Shown here piece after piece: positions 1 to 10,200 of a stretch of DNA of 64,000 nucleotides. Both the position numbers and the translations under genes were made by a program. The DNA comes from Parasporobacterium paucivorans DSM 15970. GTDB lineage: Bacteria; Bacillota; Clostridia; Lachnospirales; Lachnospiraceae. A model generated the notes under the pieces. That model did no database searches and was not told where the DNA came from. It saw only the letters and a list, made by a program, of their open reading frames with translations. Where the stretch lies: NCBI RefSeq assembly GCF_900141895.1, contig NZ_FQYT01000009.1:35024-99023 (forward strand), written 5' to 3'. Position 1 is the first letter of the stretch; every line of letters begins with the position of its first letter.

Positions 1-164
1 TCGTTAGTGTATTCGCTTCTTGTGATGATGCCGTCTGATTTATAACCTATATTTAAAACGATTTCGTCCTCTTTAACACTTATAACCGTGCCTTCTACAA
101 CCTCTCCTGTACGTATAGTTTTTAATGAATCTTCAAGCATTTGTTCAAAACTTAATTCTGACAT
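1..164 (-). CDS. rpsA: 30S ribosomal protein S1 (N-terminal part, runs off the window)
   Basis: Only the first 54 codons are present; the reading frame stays open to the window edge. The start ATG at 164 is preceded by a strong GGAGG ribosome site that lies inside the end of ispH, and the two genes overlap by 20 bases, so they are probably translationally coupled. The N-terminus (an acidic start followed by a GEVVEGTV motif) is the typical opening of the first S1 RNA-binding repeat. In many Clostridia S1 sits directly after or is fused to IspH; here the two are separate frames. The full domain count cannot be seen, so a shorter S1-domain protein remains possible. Confidence 0.8.
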   Translation of the reverse strand, partial: MSELSFEQMLEDSLKTIRTGEVVEGTVISVKEDEIVLNIGYKSDGIITRSEYTN

Positions 165-999
165 TAGTATGAACCTCCTCAATAATATTATTTGGGGTCG
201 ATGCCCCCGCTGTTATACCTACGCAACTAGTGGATTGCAGTGAACTTAAATCCAAATCTTCCAGTGTCTGTATATGGTAAGTATCCTTACATCTTTCTTT
301 GCATATCTCATATAGCTTTCTGGTGTTCGAACTTTCTTTGCCACCAATCACAATCATGGCATCCACCTCGGAAGCTATCTGTTCTGCCTCAGTCTGTCTG
401 TCATGAGTTGCATTGCAGATGGTGTTTAAAACAGTTATATCATAACCTTTTTTTGAAATTATTTCAACCAAATCTTTAAATTTTGCCTGATTAAATGTCG
501 TTTGGGCGACTATGAACAGAGGTTTCCCAGAATTATTCACATATTTCAGTGCCTCATCCTTCGTTTCGATAATAACAGGAGGCGTTTTTGACCATCCGGC
601 TATGCCAACAATCTCCGGGTGATTGCGATCACCGATTATGATTATTTCCTTCTCCTGGCTTTCCTTATCCACTTCTTTTTGTATCCTTCTGACATATGGA
701 CAGGTGGCATCAACCATCGTTGCTCCGGAAGATTCAATGATATCATAAGCTGATTTAGGTGCTCCATGAGAGCGGATGATTATGATACCACCTTTAATGC
801 TTTTCAATTCCTCTTCGTCATTAATCACTTTTACGCCCAATTTGGAAAATTCATCTACAACCTGTTCATTGTGAATAATCGGTCCATACGTGTAAACCTG
901 TTTTCCATCCGGATTATTTTTTATTTGTTCCCAGACGCAATCCACGGCACGTTTTACACCGAAACAAAAGCCGGCAGTCTTTGCTAATTTAACTTTCAT
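145..999 (-). CDS. ispH: 4-hydroxy-3-methylbut-2-enyl diphosphate reductase
   Basis: IspH (LytB) is the last enzyme of the methylerythritol phosphate route: it reduces HMBPP to IPP and DMAPP with a [4Fe-4S] cluster. The protein is 284 residues, normal for the family, and has the three conserved cluster cysteines at C12 (GFCFGVKRAV), C100 (DATCPYV) and C195 (NTICNAT), plus the IIHNEQV and GDRNHPEI motifs that bind the diphosphate. A GTG at 1008 is in frame, but ATG at 999 has a GAGG site 8 bases upstream and avoids overlap with cmk, so I chose 999. It sits between cmk and the S1 gene. Together with dxs and ispA elsewhere in the window it shows that isoprenoids are made by the MEP route. Confidence 0.95.
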   Translation of the reverse strand: MKVKLAKTAGFCFGVKRAVDCVWEQIKNNPDGKQVYTYGPIIHNEQVVDEFSKLGVKVINDEEELKSIKGGIIIIRSHGAPKSAYDIIESSGATMVDATCPYVRRIQKEVDKESQEKEIIIIGDRNHPEIVGIAGWSKTPPVIIETKDEALKYVNNSGKPLFIVAQTTFNQAKFKDLVEIISKKGYDITVLNTICNATHDRQTEAEQIASEVDAMIVIGGKESSNTRKLYEICKERCKDTYHIQTLEDLDLSSLQSTSCVGITAGASTPNNIIEEVHTNVRIKF

Positions 1000-1004
1000 C
1001 TTTT

Positions 1005-1670
1005 TCACCTCACTCTGTCATGGATTATTTCTGTGATAGTGCTGATGGCTTCTTCTATGGATAAATTGGACGTATCAACCAGAACAGCATTTTCTGCTAT
1101 CTTTAAAGGTGCGATTTTTCGGTTCATGTCTCTATTATCCCTTTCAATTATCTCCTTTTCAATCGCATCGATGGATAGTTCCGAGTCTTTGTTTCGCAGC
1201 TGTTCGAAACGTCTTTTTGCCCGGATTTCTGTTCTCGCTGTCAGATAGATTTTCACATCCGCATCCGGCAGAACCGCCGTCCCAATGTCCCTGCCATCCA
1301 TAATGACGTTATTGTTTCTGGCCAGATTCCGCTGGAGGTTCAAAAGCATACTTCGAATTTCCCCGTATGCGGATATGGAGGATGACATTTTACTCACCTC
1401 TTCTGAACGAATGTAGGGGTTAACGTTTTCACCATTCAACTGGACACACTGTTCACCATTGACATATTCGATGGTGACCGAAGCGTTTTCACATGATTTG
1501 ACGACCCCTTCTTTATCCTCGGCAGACACGCCATCACGTATGCACGCCAAAGCCAGTGCTCTGTACATCGCGCCTGTGTCTACGTATATGAACGAAAGCC
1601 TGTGAGCCACTTCTTTTGCAATCGTACTTTTGCCGGCTCCCGCAGGACCGTCTATAGCGATATTAATCAT
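1005..1670 (-). CDS. cmk: cytidylate kinase
   Basis: CMP/dCMP kinase phosphorylates CMP and dCMP with ATP in pyrimidine nucleotide recycling. The 221-residue protein opens directly with the P-loop GPAGAGKST near residue 8, followed by the VDTGAMYRA substrate motif and a DGRDIGTAV motif near residue 150, all hallmarks of bacterial Cmk. It is in the minus-strand string baiN-like, cmk, ispH, rpsA, a conserved Clostridia order (often with plsC between cmk and ispH; plsC is absent here). Confidence 0.95.
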   Translation of the reverse strand: MINIAIDGPAGAGKSTIAKEVAHRLSFIYVDTGAMYRALALACIRDGVSAEDKEGVVKSCENASVTIEYVNGEQCVQLNGENVNPYIRSEEVSKMSSSISAYGEIRSMLLNLQRNLARNNNVIMDGRDIGTAVLPDADVKIYLTARTEIRAKRRFEQLRNKDSELSIDAIEKEIIERDNRDMNRKIAPLKIAENAVLVDTSNLSIEEAISTITEIIHDRVR

Positions 1671-1686
1671 GATTTACCCCGTCTTT

Positions 1687-2916
1687 TTATTTTATGCTTA
1701 TGCCGGCCAGCCAGCCTGTCGACCAGGCCAGCTGCAGATTATATCCTCCGGTCATAGCGTCTATGTCGATGACTTCACCGGCAAAATAAACACCTTCAAC
1801 TCTTTTTGACTGCATGGTCGAGGGGTTTATCTCCCTGACGCTGACTCCGCCCTTTGTAATCACAGCCTCCGAGTACCCTCTTTTTCCCGTAACCGTCATT
1901 GGGAAGGACTTAAGAAGGACTGCCAGTCCGAGCCTTTGGGCTTTCGTTATTTCATTGATTTTTTTGTCTGCAGGAATACCAGACAGCTCGATCATAACCG
2001 GAATCAGTTTTTTGGGAAGCAGCCTGTCCAAAGCATTTTTAAATGATTTGTTCACATTTTCACTGAAATCCTTTAAGATTCTATGATCCAGCTGCTCCAT
2101 GTCCAGGGCTGGTTTTAAATCGATTTTCAATGTCAGTTTTTTGTCGGCATTCTTTTCGACAAGAAATGCACTTGCCGAAAGAATCAACGGACCGCTTACT
2201 CCAAAATGGGTGAAAAGCATTTCTCCGAAATCGCTGAATATCAGCTTCTCATCCGCATATAAAGATGCCCGCACATTTTTCAGTGACAGACCCTGCAGGT
2301 CTTTTACGAACTCTTCCTGGATAAGAAGAGGTACCAGGGAAGGCTGTGTCGAAATGATGGTATGCCCCATTTTTCCGGCAAACTCGAATCCGTCGCCGGT
2401 TGAGCCGGTGGTCGGATACGAGAGTCCTCCCGTGGCAATAACCAGAGCATCCCCATGAAGTTTGGATTTATCCCCCAGCACGACATAACGGAATTTGCCG
2501 TCATCACAGACAACTTTATCAATCCTTGTGTTCAGTATAACGTGTATGTTCAGCCTGTTGATTTCCCTTGAAAGGGCCTGTATCAGATCGGAGGACTTAT
2601 CCGACGCGGGAAAAACGCGATTGCCGCGTTCCACCTTCGTCCGCATTCCAATATTTTCAAAAAAATTGATTACATCCTGATTGTTCATGCAGTTTAATGC
2701 AGCATAAAGAAATTTCGGATTGGAATTGATATTGGAAAAGACTACGTCCATATCGGACGAATTCGTCAGGTTACACCTTCCTTTTCCCGTAATATAAAGC
2801 TTTTTACCAAGCTTCTCGTTTCTTTCTACCAGAAAAACATTATGGCCGTTTCCGGCTGCGGCGATAGCGGCAAACATTCCTGCCGCTCCACCTCCGGCAA
2901 CTATCACATTACTCAT
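1687..2916 (-). CDS. NAD(P)/FAD-dependent oxidoreductase, HI0933/BaiN-like
   Basis: This 409-residue flavoprotein belongs to the HI0933/YhiN family. It begins with the FAD dinucleotide motif GGGAAGMFAA, carries the family signature GKKLYITGKGRCNLTN near residue 40, the ATGGLSYPTTGSTGDG segment mid-protein, and ends with the GGYNLQLAWSTG motif that closes the FAD site. One member, BaiN, acts in bile acid dehydroxylation, but the family is present in nearly all Clostridia next to cmk and its general role is unknown, so the bile acid name should not be transferred. It lies 17 bases before cmk. Confidence 0.85.
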   Translation of the reverse strand: MSNVIVAGGGAAGMFAAIAAAGNGHNVFLVERNEKLGKKLYITGKGRCNLTNSSDMDVVFSNINSNPKFLYAALNCMNNQDVINFFENIGMRTKVERGNRVFPASDKSSDLIQALSREINRLNIHVILNTRIDKVVCDDGKFRYVVLGDKSKLHGDALVIATGGLSYPTTGSTGDGFEFAGKMGHTIISTQPSLVPLLIQEEFVKDLQGLSLKNVRASLYADEKLIFSDFGEMLFTHFGVSGPLILSASAFLVEKNADKKLTLKIDLKPALDMEQLDHRILKDFSENVNKSFKNALDRLLPKKLIPVMIELSGIPADKKINEITKAQRLGLAVLLKSFPMTVTGKRGYSEAVITKGGVSVREINPSTMQSKRVEGVYFAGEVIDIDAMTGGYNLQLAWSTGWLAGISIK

Positions 2917-2935
2917 TCTTTTTATCCCTCTTAAA

Positions 2936-3505
2936 TCAGGTATCCAGTTTCAGCTGTAACTCCTTCTGAAATTCCTGTTTAATATCCTCTTCTTTATCTT
3001 GATGGATACTGGGCAAATCGTCGACTGACCGTATCCCGAACTGCCGCAAAAACTCTTCAGTCGTTCCAAATAAAATTGGTTTTCCCGGAGCATCCAGTCT
3101 TCCTGTTTCTCTTACAAGGTCATATTCAATCAGTTTGTTGATGGCATGGTCAGATTTCACACCCCTGATTTTTTCAATATCCAGTCTGGTCACCGGCTGT
3201 TTATATGCAATGATGGACAACGTCTCCAGCATAACATTGGTCATTGTGTGGTTTTTCCTACTGCTTACAAGATTAATCAGATATGGGTAATATTCATTTT
3301 TTGTGCACATCTGAAAGGAAGTATCTATTTCCATAATTCGGATACCGCGGTCCTCGGAATCATATTTATCCATAAGATTATTAATTATTTTGCGGGTAGT
3401 TCCTTCATCGTGTTCTATGGCCGCCGCAATCTGTTTCAATTCAACCGAACCGCCCATTGTAAATAATATCGCTTCAATAACTGCTTCCAGTCTTTGTATC
3501 TCCAA
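2936..3505 (-). CDS. scpB: segregation and condensation protein B
   Basis: ScpB is a tandem winged-helix protein that joins ScpA and SMC in the bacterial condensin. The core (LEAVIEAILF start, then the QPVTRLDIEKIRGVKS motif near residue 110) is typical. The open frame reaches back to 3571 inside scpA, but a TTG at 3505 has a GGGGAG site 7 bases upstream, lies just beyond the scpA stop and gives a protein of 189 residues that starts exactly where the homology starts. I therefore call the TTG start. Co-transcription with scpA is nearly certain. Confidence 0.92.
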   Translation of the reverse strand: MEIQRLEAVIEAILFTMGGSVELKQIAAAIEHDEGTTRKIINNLMDKYDSEDRGIRIMEIDTSFQMCTKNEYYPYLINLVSSRKNHTMTNVMLETLSIIAYKQPVTRLDIEKIRGVKSDHAINKLIEYDLVRETGRLDAPGKPILFGTTEEFLRQFGIRSVDDLPSIHQDKEEDIKQEFQKELQLKLDT

Positions 3506-3521
3506 AACCGTTCTCCCCTTT

Positions 3522-4256
3522 TTAAGCTGCTGAAATAATGATGTCATCGAAAACCTGTTCCTGAACAGCACTGATTTTCCCGGTTTTAATCAGCTCCAGT
3601 ATTGCCAGAAAACTCACTATAAGATGCGATTTCCCAGACTGCCGGGAAAGAAACTTTCTAAAACTGAATTTAGTGTGATTATTGGTAAAGCACAATATCT
3701 CTTTGATTTTATCATCTATAGTGACTTCATCTTTTTCAATTCGTCCAAATCCCGAACGGACCGTATCTACTTTGTTGCTCTGTCTGCGTAATACCTGGCT
3801 GTAGATTTCTGACAATTTGTCCAGTGTCAGCTTGTCCATCAGCTTGTCCAGATCAACTGGCGGTTCATAGCTTTTAACTTCTTCCGGAATGGAAGGCTCC
3901 TTATAATAGGTTTTTTGTGCTTGCGTTTGACGATTCCTGAGTTCGGAGGACACACACTTGAACATCTTATATTCCAGAAGCTGTTCAACCAGTTCGGCGC
4001 GGGGGTCCGTCTCTTCCGTTTCTTCCTCCTTTGGCAAAAGCATTCTGGACTTAATATCCAAAAGGGTGGCCGCCATTACAAGGAATTCACTCATTATATT
4101 GAGGTCTTTTTTTTCCATGGAACCAATATACGCTAAATACTGATTCGTAATCTCAACAATAGGTATATCATAAATATTCACTTTGTTTCGTTCAATCAGA
4201 TGCAGCAGTAAATTCAAAGGACCCTCAAATGCTTCCAGTTTGACGGACAGTGCCAT
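3522..4256 (-). CDS. scpA: segregation and condensation protein A
   Basis: ScpA is the kleisin that bridges the SMC heads. The 244-residue protein has the N-terminal FEGPLNLLLHLIERNKVNIYD motif region (SMC neck contact), an acidic middle, and a C-terminal winged helix that ends with the FLAILELIKTGKI segment. It starts 3 bases after the stop of the phosphoesterase gene and precedes scpB by 16 bases, so the three genes likely form one transcript. Confidence 0.95.
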   Translation of the reverse strand: MALSVKLEAFEGPLNLLLHLIERNKVNIYDIPIVEITNQYLAYIGSMEKKDLNIMSEFLVMAATLLDIKSRMLLPKEEETEETDPRAELVEQLLEYKMFKCVSSELRNRQTQAQKTYYKEPSIPEEVKSYEPPVDLDKLMDKLTLDKLSEIYSQVLRRQSNKVDTVRSGFGRIEKDEVTIDDKIKEILCFTNNHTKFSFRKFLSRQSGKSHLIVSFLAILELIKTGKISAVQEQVFDDIIISAA

Positions 4257-4259
4257 AGT

Positions 4260-5120
4260 TTACCCTCTTTTATTCTTGATTTCCAATTCCAGTACTTCCG
4301 GATGATTACAAACCCTTATATTCAGTGTATGGGATCCGGTTCCTCTGCTTACAGCCATATTCGAACCATTCTTTTGATACAGACCAGCATCATACTTCGG
4401 GAACAAAACACATTGGGGGGATATTACACCGCCTAGAAACGGCAGTCGTATTAGACCGCCATGCAGATGGCCTGATACAGTCAAATCCGCACCCCAATCC
4501 GCATAACTATCAAAATATACGGGAGTGTGTGACAGCAGGATATTATATTTACTTCTGTCCGGGGCACCAAGCCGGTCGCTGACATAGGAGTCCCCTATTT
4601 TATTGCCATAGGAAAACCTTCTGTATACTTCCACTGCTGTCTCGAATCCATAGATGTCTACTTCGTCATTCCAAGTGAACATTCCATTTTCCAAATAGCT
4701 TATGCCATGATTTTCCAGGTTTTTTTTGTATTCCTGAAAATAAGCATTTCCGTCAGGTTTCGATTTCAGGAACTGCTCGTGGTTGCCATTGACACAAAAA
4801 ACCTTATATTCCCGTGAAAGCGCAATCAAAAGATTCTGTGCGTTGTCGGAAACCATAGGTTTTTCATTATTGATTGTATCTCCAGCAACCAGCACCAGAT
4901 CCGGAGAAATTTTGGCCACTGCATCAATCAGTACCCGATTGTTTTTTCCACATAATCTGTTGTGCAGATCAGAGATGACGGCGATTTTCAGTCCGGATGA
5001 AATTTTTTCACTCTCGATATAATATTTCGTGATTCTCAAACCACGGTTTTCCCTGGCACTTTCCAGCAATACGAATACCAATATGAGTACCAGAAGAATG
5101 ATTATCAGTTTTATAATCAT
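4260..5120 (-). CDS. membrane-anchored metallophosphoesterase (YkuE/YaeI type)
   Basis: The 286-residue protein has one hydrophobic N-terminal segment (residues 2-20) followed by a calcineurin-like phosphoesterase domain. The metal-binding motifs are visible in order: SDLHN, AGDTIN, GNHEQ, SHTP and GHLHGG. Members of this family act on cell-surface or lipid-linked phosphates, but the substrate here is unknown. It overlaps the upstream LtaS-like gene by 4 bases (ATGA), which suggests coupled translation and a role in envelope polymer metabolism. The product probably acts on the outer face or at the membrane. Confidence 0.85.
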   Translation of the reverse strand: MIIKLIIILLVLILVFVLLESARENRGLRITKYYIESEKISSGLKIAVISDLHNRLCGKNNRVLIDAVAKISPDLVLVAGDTINNEKPMVSDNAQNLLIALSREYKVFCVNGNHEQFLKSKPDGNAYFQEYKKNLENHGISYLENGMFTWNDEVDIYGFETAVEVYRRFSYGNKIGDSYVSDRLGAPDRSKYNILLSHTPVYFDSYADWGADLTVSGHLHGGLIRLPFLGGVISPQCVLFPKYDAGLYQKNGSNMAVSRGTGSHTLNIRVCNHPEVLELEIKNKRG

Positions 5121-7135
5121 TGGTTATATACATACTCCTCCGTAAATCCCAGAGGAACTCCATCTGAACCCTGCTGGCTGACCTTGAATATGTCCTGATA
5201 TTGAAGGTTGGAGTAATAAACCCGTAGATGATTCGGGTCAATGTATTCTGTTTTCTGTTTTTTGTCGTTAACGTAGGCAACACTGGAGTCCGTAAAGTTT
5301 TCACCGGTTATGATGAGTGTGTCGTCCCTGCCCTCTTCAGTCAGAAGACCAGTAATGCTGATTTTGTCGATTCCATACTGAATATTCGTAGCAACGTATG
5401 GATTGAGGCCGCCGTAAGCAGTCCTTCCTCCATAAAGAATATCATATTCCAGGTTCTGGAGGCCATTCAAATACTCCTCGCTGCCGCTATAAGTCTGGTG
5501 ATAGTTGTTAATCACGCCCGTGCTAATGTTCAGGGAGTCCAGAATCTTAGATGAGAGCTGAAAAGCTTCCACATCCCCAAAATCAAAGTTCATCCCCATA
5601 TTGTTCCAGATTATATAATCCGTCTGCATGCTCGTACCTGAAGATAAATCCGAATCACTATAGCCCAGACTTGGAAGATGGTCACCATAAAAAACCAAAA
5701 TGGTATCTTCATCACGGGAAGATACTGCACTAACCATTTCGCCGATGGTCTGATCCATGGAATGCAAAAGATTAACGTAATATTGTGTTGCATTCAGTTT
5801 GCCCGGATCGGAACAGGACAATACTGAAACTGCAGAATTTTCCGGCAACTGATCGTTCGGATAACTTCCATGACCTTCGACGGAAACTGTAAATACATAA
5901 TCCTGGCCTGGCGAAGAATCCAGGCATTTCAATATTTCTCCAGTCAGAATCTTGTCCGTCGCCCAATTTTTCGGTGTAAAGTCTGTCACGTGCATATATT
6001 CGATTGGTGTGAATGTATCAAATCCCAACTGGGAAAACACTGTATGCCGCTGGTAGAAAGTACCGTCATTGTTGTGGATTGCATGTGTGCTCCAGCCGTT
6101 TGCTTTAAGATTATAGGCAACACTTTCACAAGTTGTAGACTGCAATACTGTTTTGTATGGGTATTCACCCGGACCGAAATCATCCAGATTCATTCCGGTT
6201 AGAACTTCGAATTCGGTATTTGCTGTACCCGCACCTATAACAGGTACATTAAAAAATCCAGAAGAACACTCTTCCTTCAGCTTCGTGAAATTTGGAATTG
6301 GATTTTCGGACAATACCAGACTGCTGATTCTGTTGATGTCAAAAAACGACTCCAGCTGTACATAGATAATGTTGGGTGTTTTTATCGGCACATTAGTGTC
6401 GGCTTCTGTTTCGGACTGTGTTACTTCATTTTGAATTATTTCACTGATCTTCTCCGGAGAATAATTTTCCGGCTTGCTTACACCCATGTTGAAAACACTG
6501 TTTGCAAAACAGTATGCGAATCCATAGGATTTATATGCATTTGCCAGGTTATCGAAATTTTTTGCCAGCACACCTGTATTAATTCCCAGATTGACCGTTC
6601 CGAGAGTCATGAAAACTACGACTGCCGTAATGCAGGCATTTCTTATATACTTAATTTTATAACGAAGCTTTGGAGCTTTGAACCAAAGAGAAACAATGAA
6701 TAAAAGCACCACTACGAAGAAGGCCACAACTCCGGCAATTGCAAGAGAAGAGTAATATTTTTGGATGACCGCAATAGCTGGTTTCATCAATAAAATATCA
6801 GTTGCATTGAACGGAGTAACACGATTGCTGAGAAGTATGAAATTGGCAAATCCAAGCATCAGCCAGGCAAAGGATACAAGAGAGAGCCAGAAAATACGCC
6901 TTCTTGAAAATACCGTAATCATAAATGTTAGCAGGATTATCATTGCGTTGATAAAAAAAGCATTCGGGTGGGCAAAAATATATTTTAAGCCTTTAGCCAA
7001 AGATTTTCTGTTAAAAATCTCAATTACAATATTAAGGAGGAACGGCAGACATATATATGTTATAAGTGTAATCCTCTTTGTTTTGTTTATAAACAAGTCC
7101 ACAATCCACGCCTTGATGTTTTTGATGTATTCCAT
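5117..7135 (-). CDS. LTA synthase-like sulfatase-family membrane protein
   Basis: The 672-residue protein has about five N-terminal membrane segments (residues 20-200) and an extracellular sulfatase-fold domain like lipoteichoic acid synthase. The probable nucleophile is T304 in AGTANTEF, aligned with the LtaS GKTSD/SEF motif; D485-H486 in YGDHLPSLG are metal ligands and an EGHGSYP motif lies between. These enzymes transfer glycerol phosphate from phosphatidylglycerol to surface polymers. After the catalytic domain there is an extra segment of about 85 residues (from about 588) that looks like a small beta-sandwich of the IPT/TIG kind (ITGENF followed by a short strand pattern). The start has an AAAGG site. 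Substrate (teichoic or other phosphoglycerol polymer) is not decidable from sequence. Confidence 0.85.
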   Translation of the reverse strand: MEYIKNIKAWIVDLFINKTKRITLITYICLPFLLNIVIEIFNRKSLAKGLKYIFAHPNAFFINAMIILLTFMITVFSRRRIFWLSLVSFAWLMLGFANFILLSNRVTPFNATDILLMKPAIAVIQKYYSSLAIAGVVAFFVVVLLFIVSLWFKAPKLRYKIKYIRNACITAVVVFMTLGTVNLGINTGVLAKNFDNLANAYKSYGFAYCFANSVFNMGVSKPENYSPEKISEIIQNEVTQSETEADTNVPIKTPNIIYVQLESFFDINRISSLVLSENPIPNFTKLKEECSSGFFNVPVIGAGTANTEFEVLTGMNLDDFGPGEYPYKTVLQSTTCESVAYNLKANGWSTHAIHNNDGTFYQRHTVFSQLGFDTFTPIEYMHVTDFTPKNWATDKILTGEILKCLDSSPGQDYVFTVSVEGHGSYPNDQLPENSAVSVLSCSDPGKLNATQYYVNLLHSMDQTIGEMVSAVSSRDEDTILVFYGDHLPSLGYSDSDLSSGTSMQTDYIIWNNMGMNFDFGDVEAFQLSSKILDSLNISTGVINNYHQTYSGSEEYLNGLQNLEYDILYGGRTAYGGLNPYVATNIQYGIDKISITGLLTEEGRDDTLIITGENFTDSSVAYVNDKKQKTEYIDPNHLRVYYSNLQYQDIFKVSQQGSDGVPLGFTEEYVYNQ

Positions 7136-7170
7136 TTTAAGACCTTTCTGAAACTTTTGAATTTATTTGA

Positions 7171-7192
7171 AGCTGGCTCATTCGAGCCAGCT
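7171..7192 (-). terminator. hairpin after nifJ, possible terminator
   Basis: A perfect 9-bp stem (AGCTGGCTC/GAGCCAGCT) with a 4-base loop lies 33 bases past the nifJ stop. On the minus strand it is followed by TCAAATAAATT, a poor U run, so it may act as a weak terminator or RNA-stabilising hairpin before the LtaS-like gene. Confidence 0.55.
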
Positions 7193-7224
7193 CCATCAAG
7201 TTTGAAGTTATTATATTACTTTTC

Positions 7225-10200
7225 TTACATATTTGCAAGTTTTTCTAAATGTGAATATTTCTCCATTGCATTCTTTTCTGCTTCCGCAAATAATCTTTCT
7301 GCCTTCTCAGGATCTTTCCTCATAAGAGAGCTGAATCGAACTTCGTTGGTAAGGAAGTCTCTGTAGGGAGTAGAAGGCTGCTTGCTGTCTACAACCAGAG
7401 GATTCAGTCCTTCCTCTTTACGTCTTGGATCAAACCTGAAAAGATTCCAGTATCCGCTGGTAACTGCAGTCTTTTCAACAAGCTGTGCATTTTTCATGCC
7501 GCCTCTGATGCCGTGATTAATACAAGGAGCATATGCAATAACCAAAGATGGTCCGTTATAGCTTTCTGCTTCTGCCAATGCCTTGATACACTGGTTGTAA
7601 TCTGCACCCTGTGAAATCTGGGCTACATATACGTATCCGTAGCTCATCGCAATAGCAGCAAGATCTTTTTGCTTAATCGGTTTTCCGCCTGCCGCAAACT
7701 GTGCAACCGCTCCGAGAGGTGTTGCCTTAGAAGACTGTCCGCCTGTGTTTGAGTATACCTCGGTATCCATAACAAGAATGTTCACATCCTGTCCGCTGGC
7801 GATTACATGATCCACTCCGCCAAAACCGATATCGTATGCCCAACCGTCTCCACCGAAAATCCATTGTGATTTTTTGGAGATGAAATCTTTATTTTTAAGG
7901 ATGTCTTTTCCTTCACTGCATCCACAAGCTTCAAGTGCTTTAATAAGTCTGTTGGAAGCTTTCCTGTTAAGGGATCCTTCATTGTATGTATCGAAATATT
8001 CAGTAATAGCAGCTTTGACATCAGTGTTGTCAGTTCCTGCCGCTAATGTTTCCAGTTTTTTGCTGATGCCTTTTCTCAAAGCGTCCTGTGCCAGCTTCAT
8101 ACCAAAACCGAATTCCGCATTATCCTCAAATAATGAGTTTGACCATGCTGGACCTTTACCTTCGCTGTTGCATGTGTATGGAGTGGAAGGTGATGAGTTG
8201 CCCCAGATAGAAGAACATCCGGTTGCATTTGCAATGTACATTCTGTCACCGAACAGCTGGGTAACAAGCTTGGCGTAAGGAGTTTCACCACATCCGGCAC
8301 ATGCGCCCGAAAATTCTAAAAGCGGCTGTTTAAACTGGCTTCCCTTAACGGTGGTTTCTTTGAATTTATCAGTAACATCTTCCTTGGCAGGAATAGTCTG
8401 TGCATAAGCAAATACTTCCTGTTGCGCCATCTGTGATTCCAGTGGCTGCAGCTTCAGAGTCTGGGCTTTTTTGTTGCCTGGACATACAGCTACACAGGAT
8501 CCACATCCGGTACAATCCATTGGTGTAATAGTAATAGCAAATTTATACCCCGGCATTCCTGTCATATCTTTTGCTTTCATTGCAGCAGGAGCTGACGCAT
8601 ATTCTGCTTCCGTCATTACAACCGGACGGATACAGGCATGAGGACACACATAGGAACATTGGTTGCACTGGATGCAGGTTTCCGCATCCCATTCAGGAAC
8701 ATCCACGGCAATACCACGTTTCTCGTAAGCAGCCGTTCCTAATGGAGTGTTTCCTTCTGCGTATTCTGTAAATGCTGAAACAGGGAGACTGTTTCCATTC
8801 TGACTGTTTACTGCACTCTGGATATTATTTACAAAATCAATAACGTCTTTTCTGCCACTTGCAACTTTGTTTCCAAGTTCTTCATCTGCGGCATTTTTCC
8901 AGGATGCTGGAATCTCTATTTTATGAACATCCTGAGCGCCTCTTTCGATGGCTTTGTAGTTCATGTTAACGATATCCTCACCTTTGTTTCCGTAGCTGGA
9001 CAGAGCGGCGGCCTTCATAAGTTCAATCGCTTTTTCTTCCGGTATGATATTAGAAAGTTTAAAGAATGCGGACTGAAGCACTGTGTTAATACGTCCTCCC
9101 AGACCGATTTCCTTACCAACTTTAATTCCATCAATTGTATAGAACTGAATATTGTTTTCAGCCATGTATCTCTTTGCCTGACCTGGAAGATGCTCTTCGA
9201 GTTCGTTCATGTCCCAGCTGCAGTTTAAAAGGAATGCTCCTCCTTCTTTCAGATCCTGAACCATGTTGTACTTACGAACATAGGAAGGGTTATGGCATGC
9301 TACAAAGTTTGCCTTATCGATCAGATAGGTTGACTTAATAGGAACATTTCCAAATCTGAGATGGGAAATGGTGACTCCGCCTGATTTTTTAGAGTCATAA
9401 TCAAAATATGCCTGTGCGTACATATCTGTATTATCCCCAATAATCTTGATGGAGTTTTTGTTTGCTCCTACGGTACCGTCAGCACCCAGTCCCCAGAATT
9501 TACAGTTGATAATGGAATCCGGAGCTGTCAGGGGAGCTTCCGTTATATCCAGGGAAAGCCCGGTAATATCGTCATTAATTCCAAGAGTGAACTGAGGCTT
9601 TTCGTTGTTTTTAAATACGGAAATTATCTGTGCAGAATTTGTATCTTTTGAACCAAGTCCATATCTGCCTCTGAATATAGTAAGATCATTGAATTTTGTT
9701 CCTTTGAGGGCGGTTACAACGTCCATGTAGAGAGGTTCGCCAACAGCACCAGGTTCTTTGGACTTGTCCAGAACGCTTATCTTTTTGACAGAATCCGGAA
9801 TTGCATTCAACAAATGTTCTGCGCTGAACGGTCTGAAGACACGAACCTTGATTACACCTACTTTATGTCCTTGTTTTACAAGGTAGTCGATTGTTTCTTC
9901 TATGGTTTCACAAACAGACCCCATAGCAATTATCACATGCTCTGCATCTTCTGCACCGTAATAATTAAAGAATTTATAGTCTGTTCCAATTTTCTCGTTT
10001 ACTTTTTTCATCTGATCTTCAATAACAGGAATCAGGTTGGAATAATGTGTGTTTGCAGCTTCCCTGACCTGGAAGAAAATATCAGGATTCTGTGCAGATC
10101 CCATCTGAACCGGATGATTTGGATTTAATGCACCGTTTCTAAACGCTTCAACTGCTTCCATATCCATCATGTCTTTTAACTGCTCGTAATCCCATACCTG

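Noticed and set aside
1687..2916. Bile acid 7-dehydroxylation enzyme BaiN.
   Set aside because: The family is universal in Clostridia and no other bai gene is present, so the specific name was not transferred.
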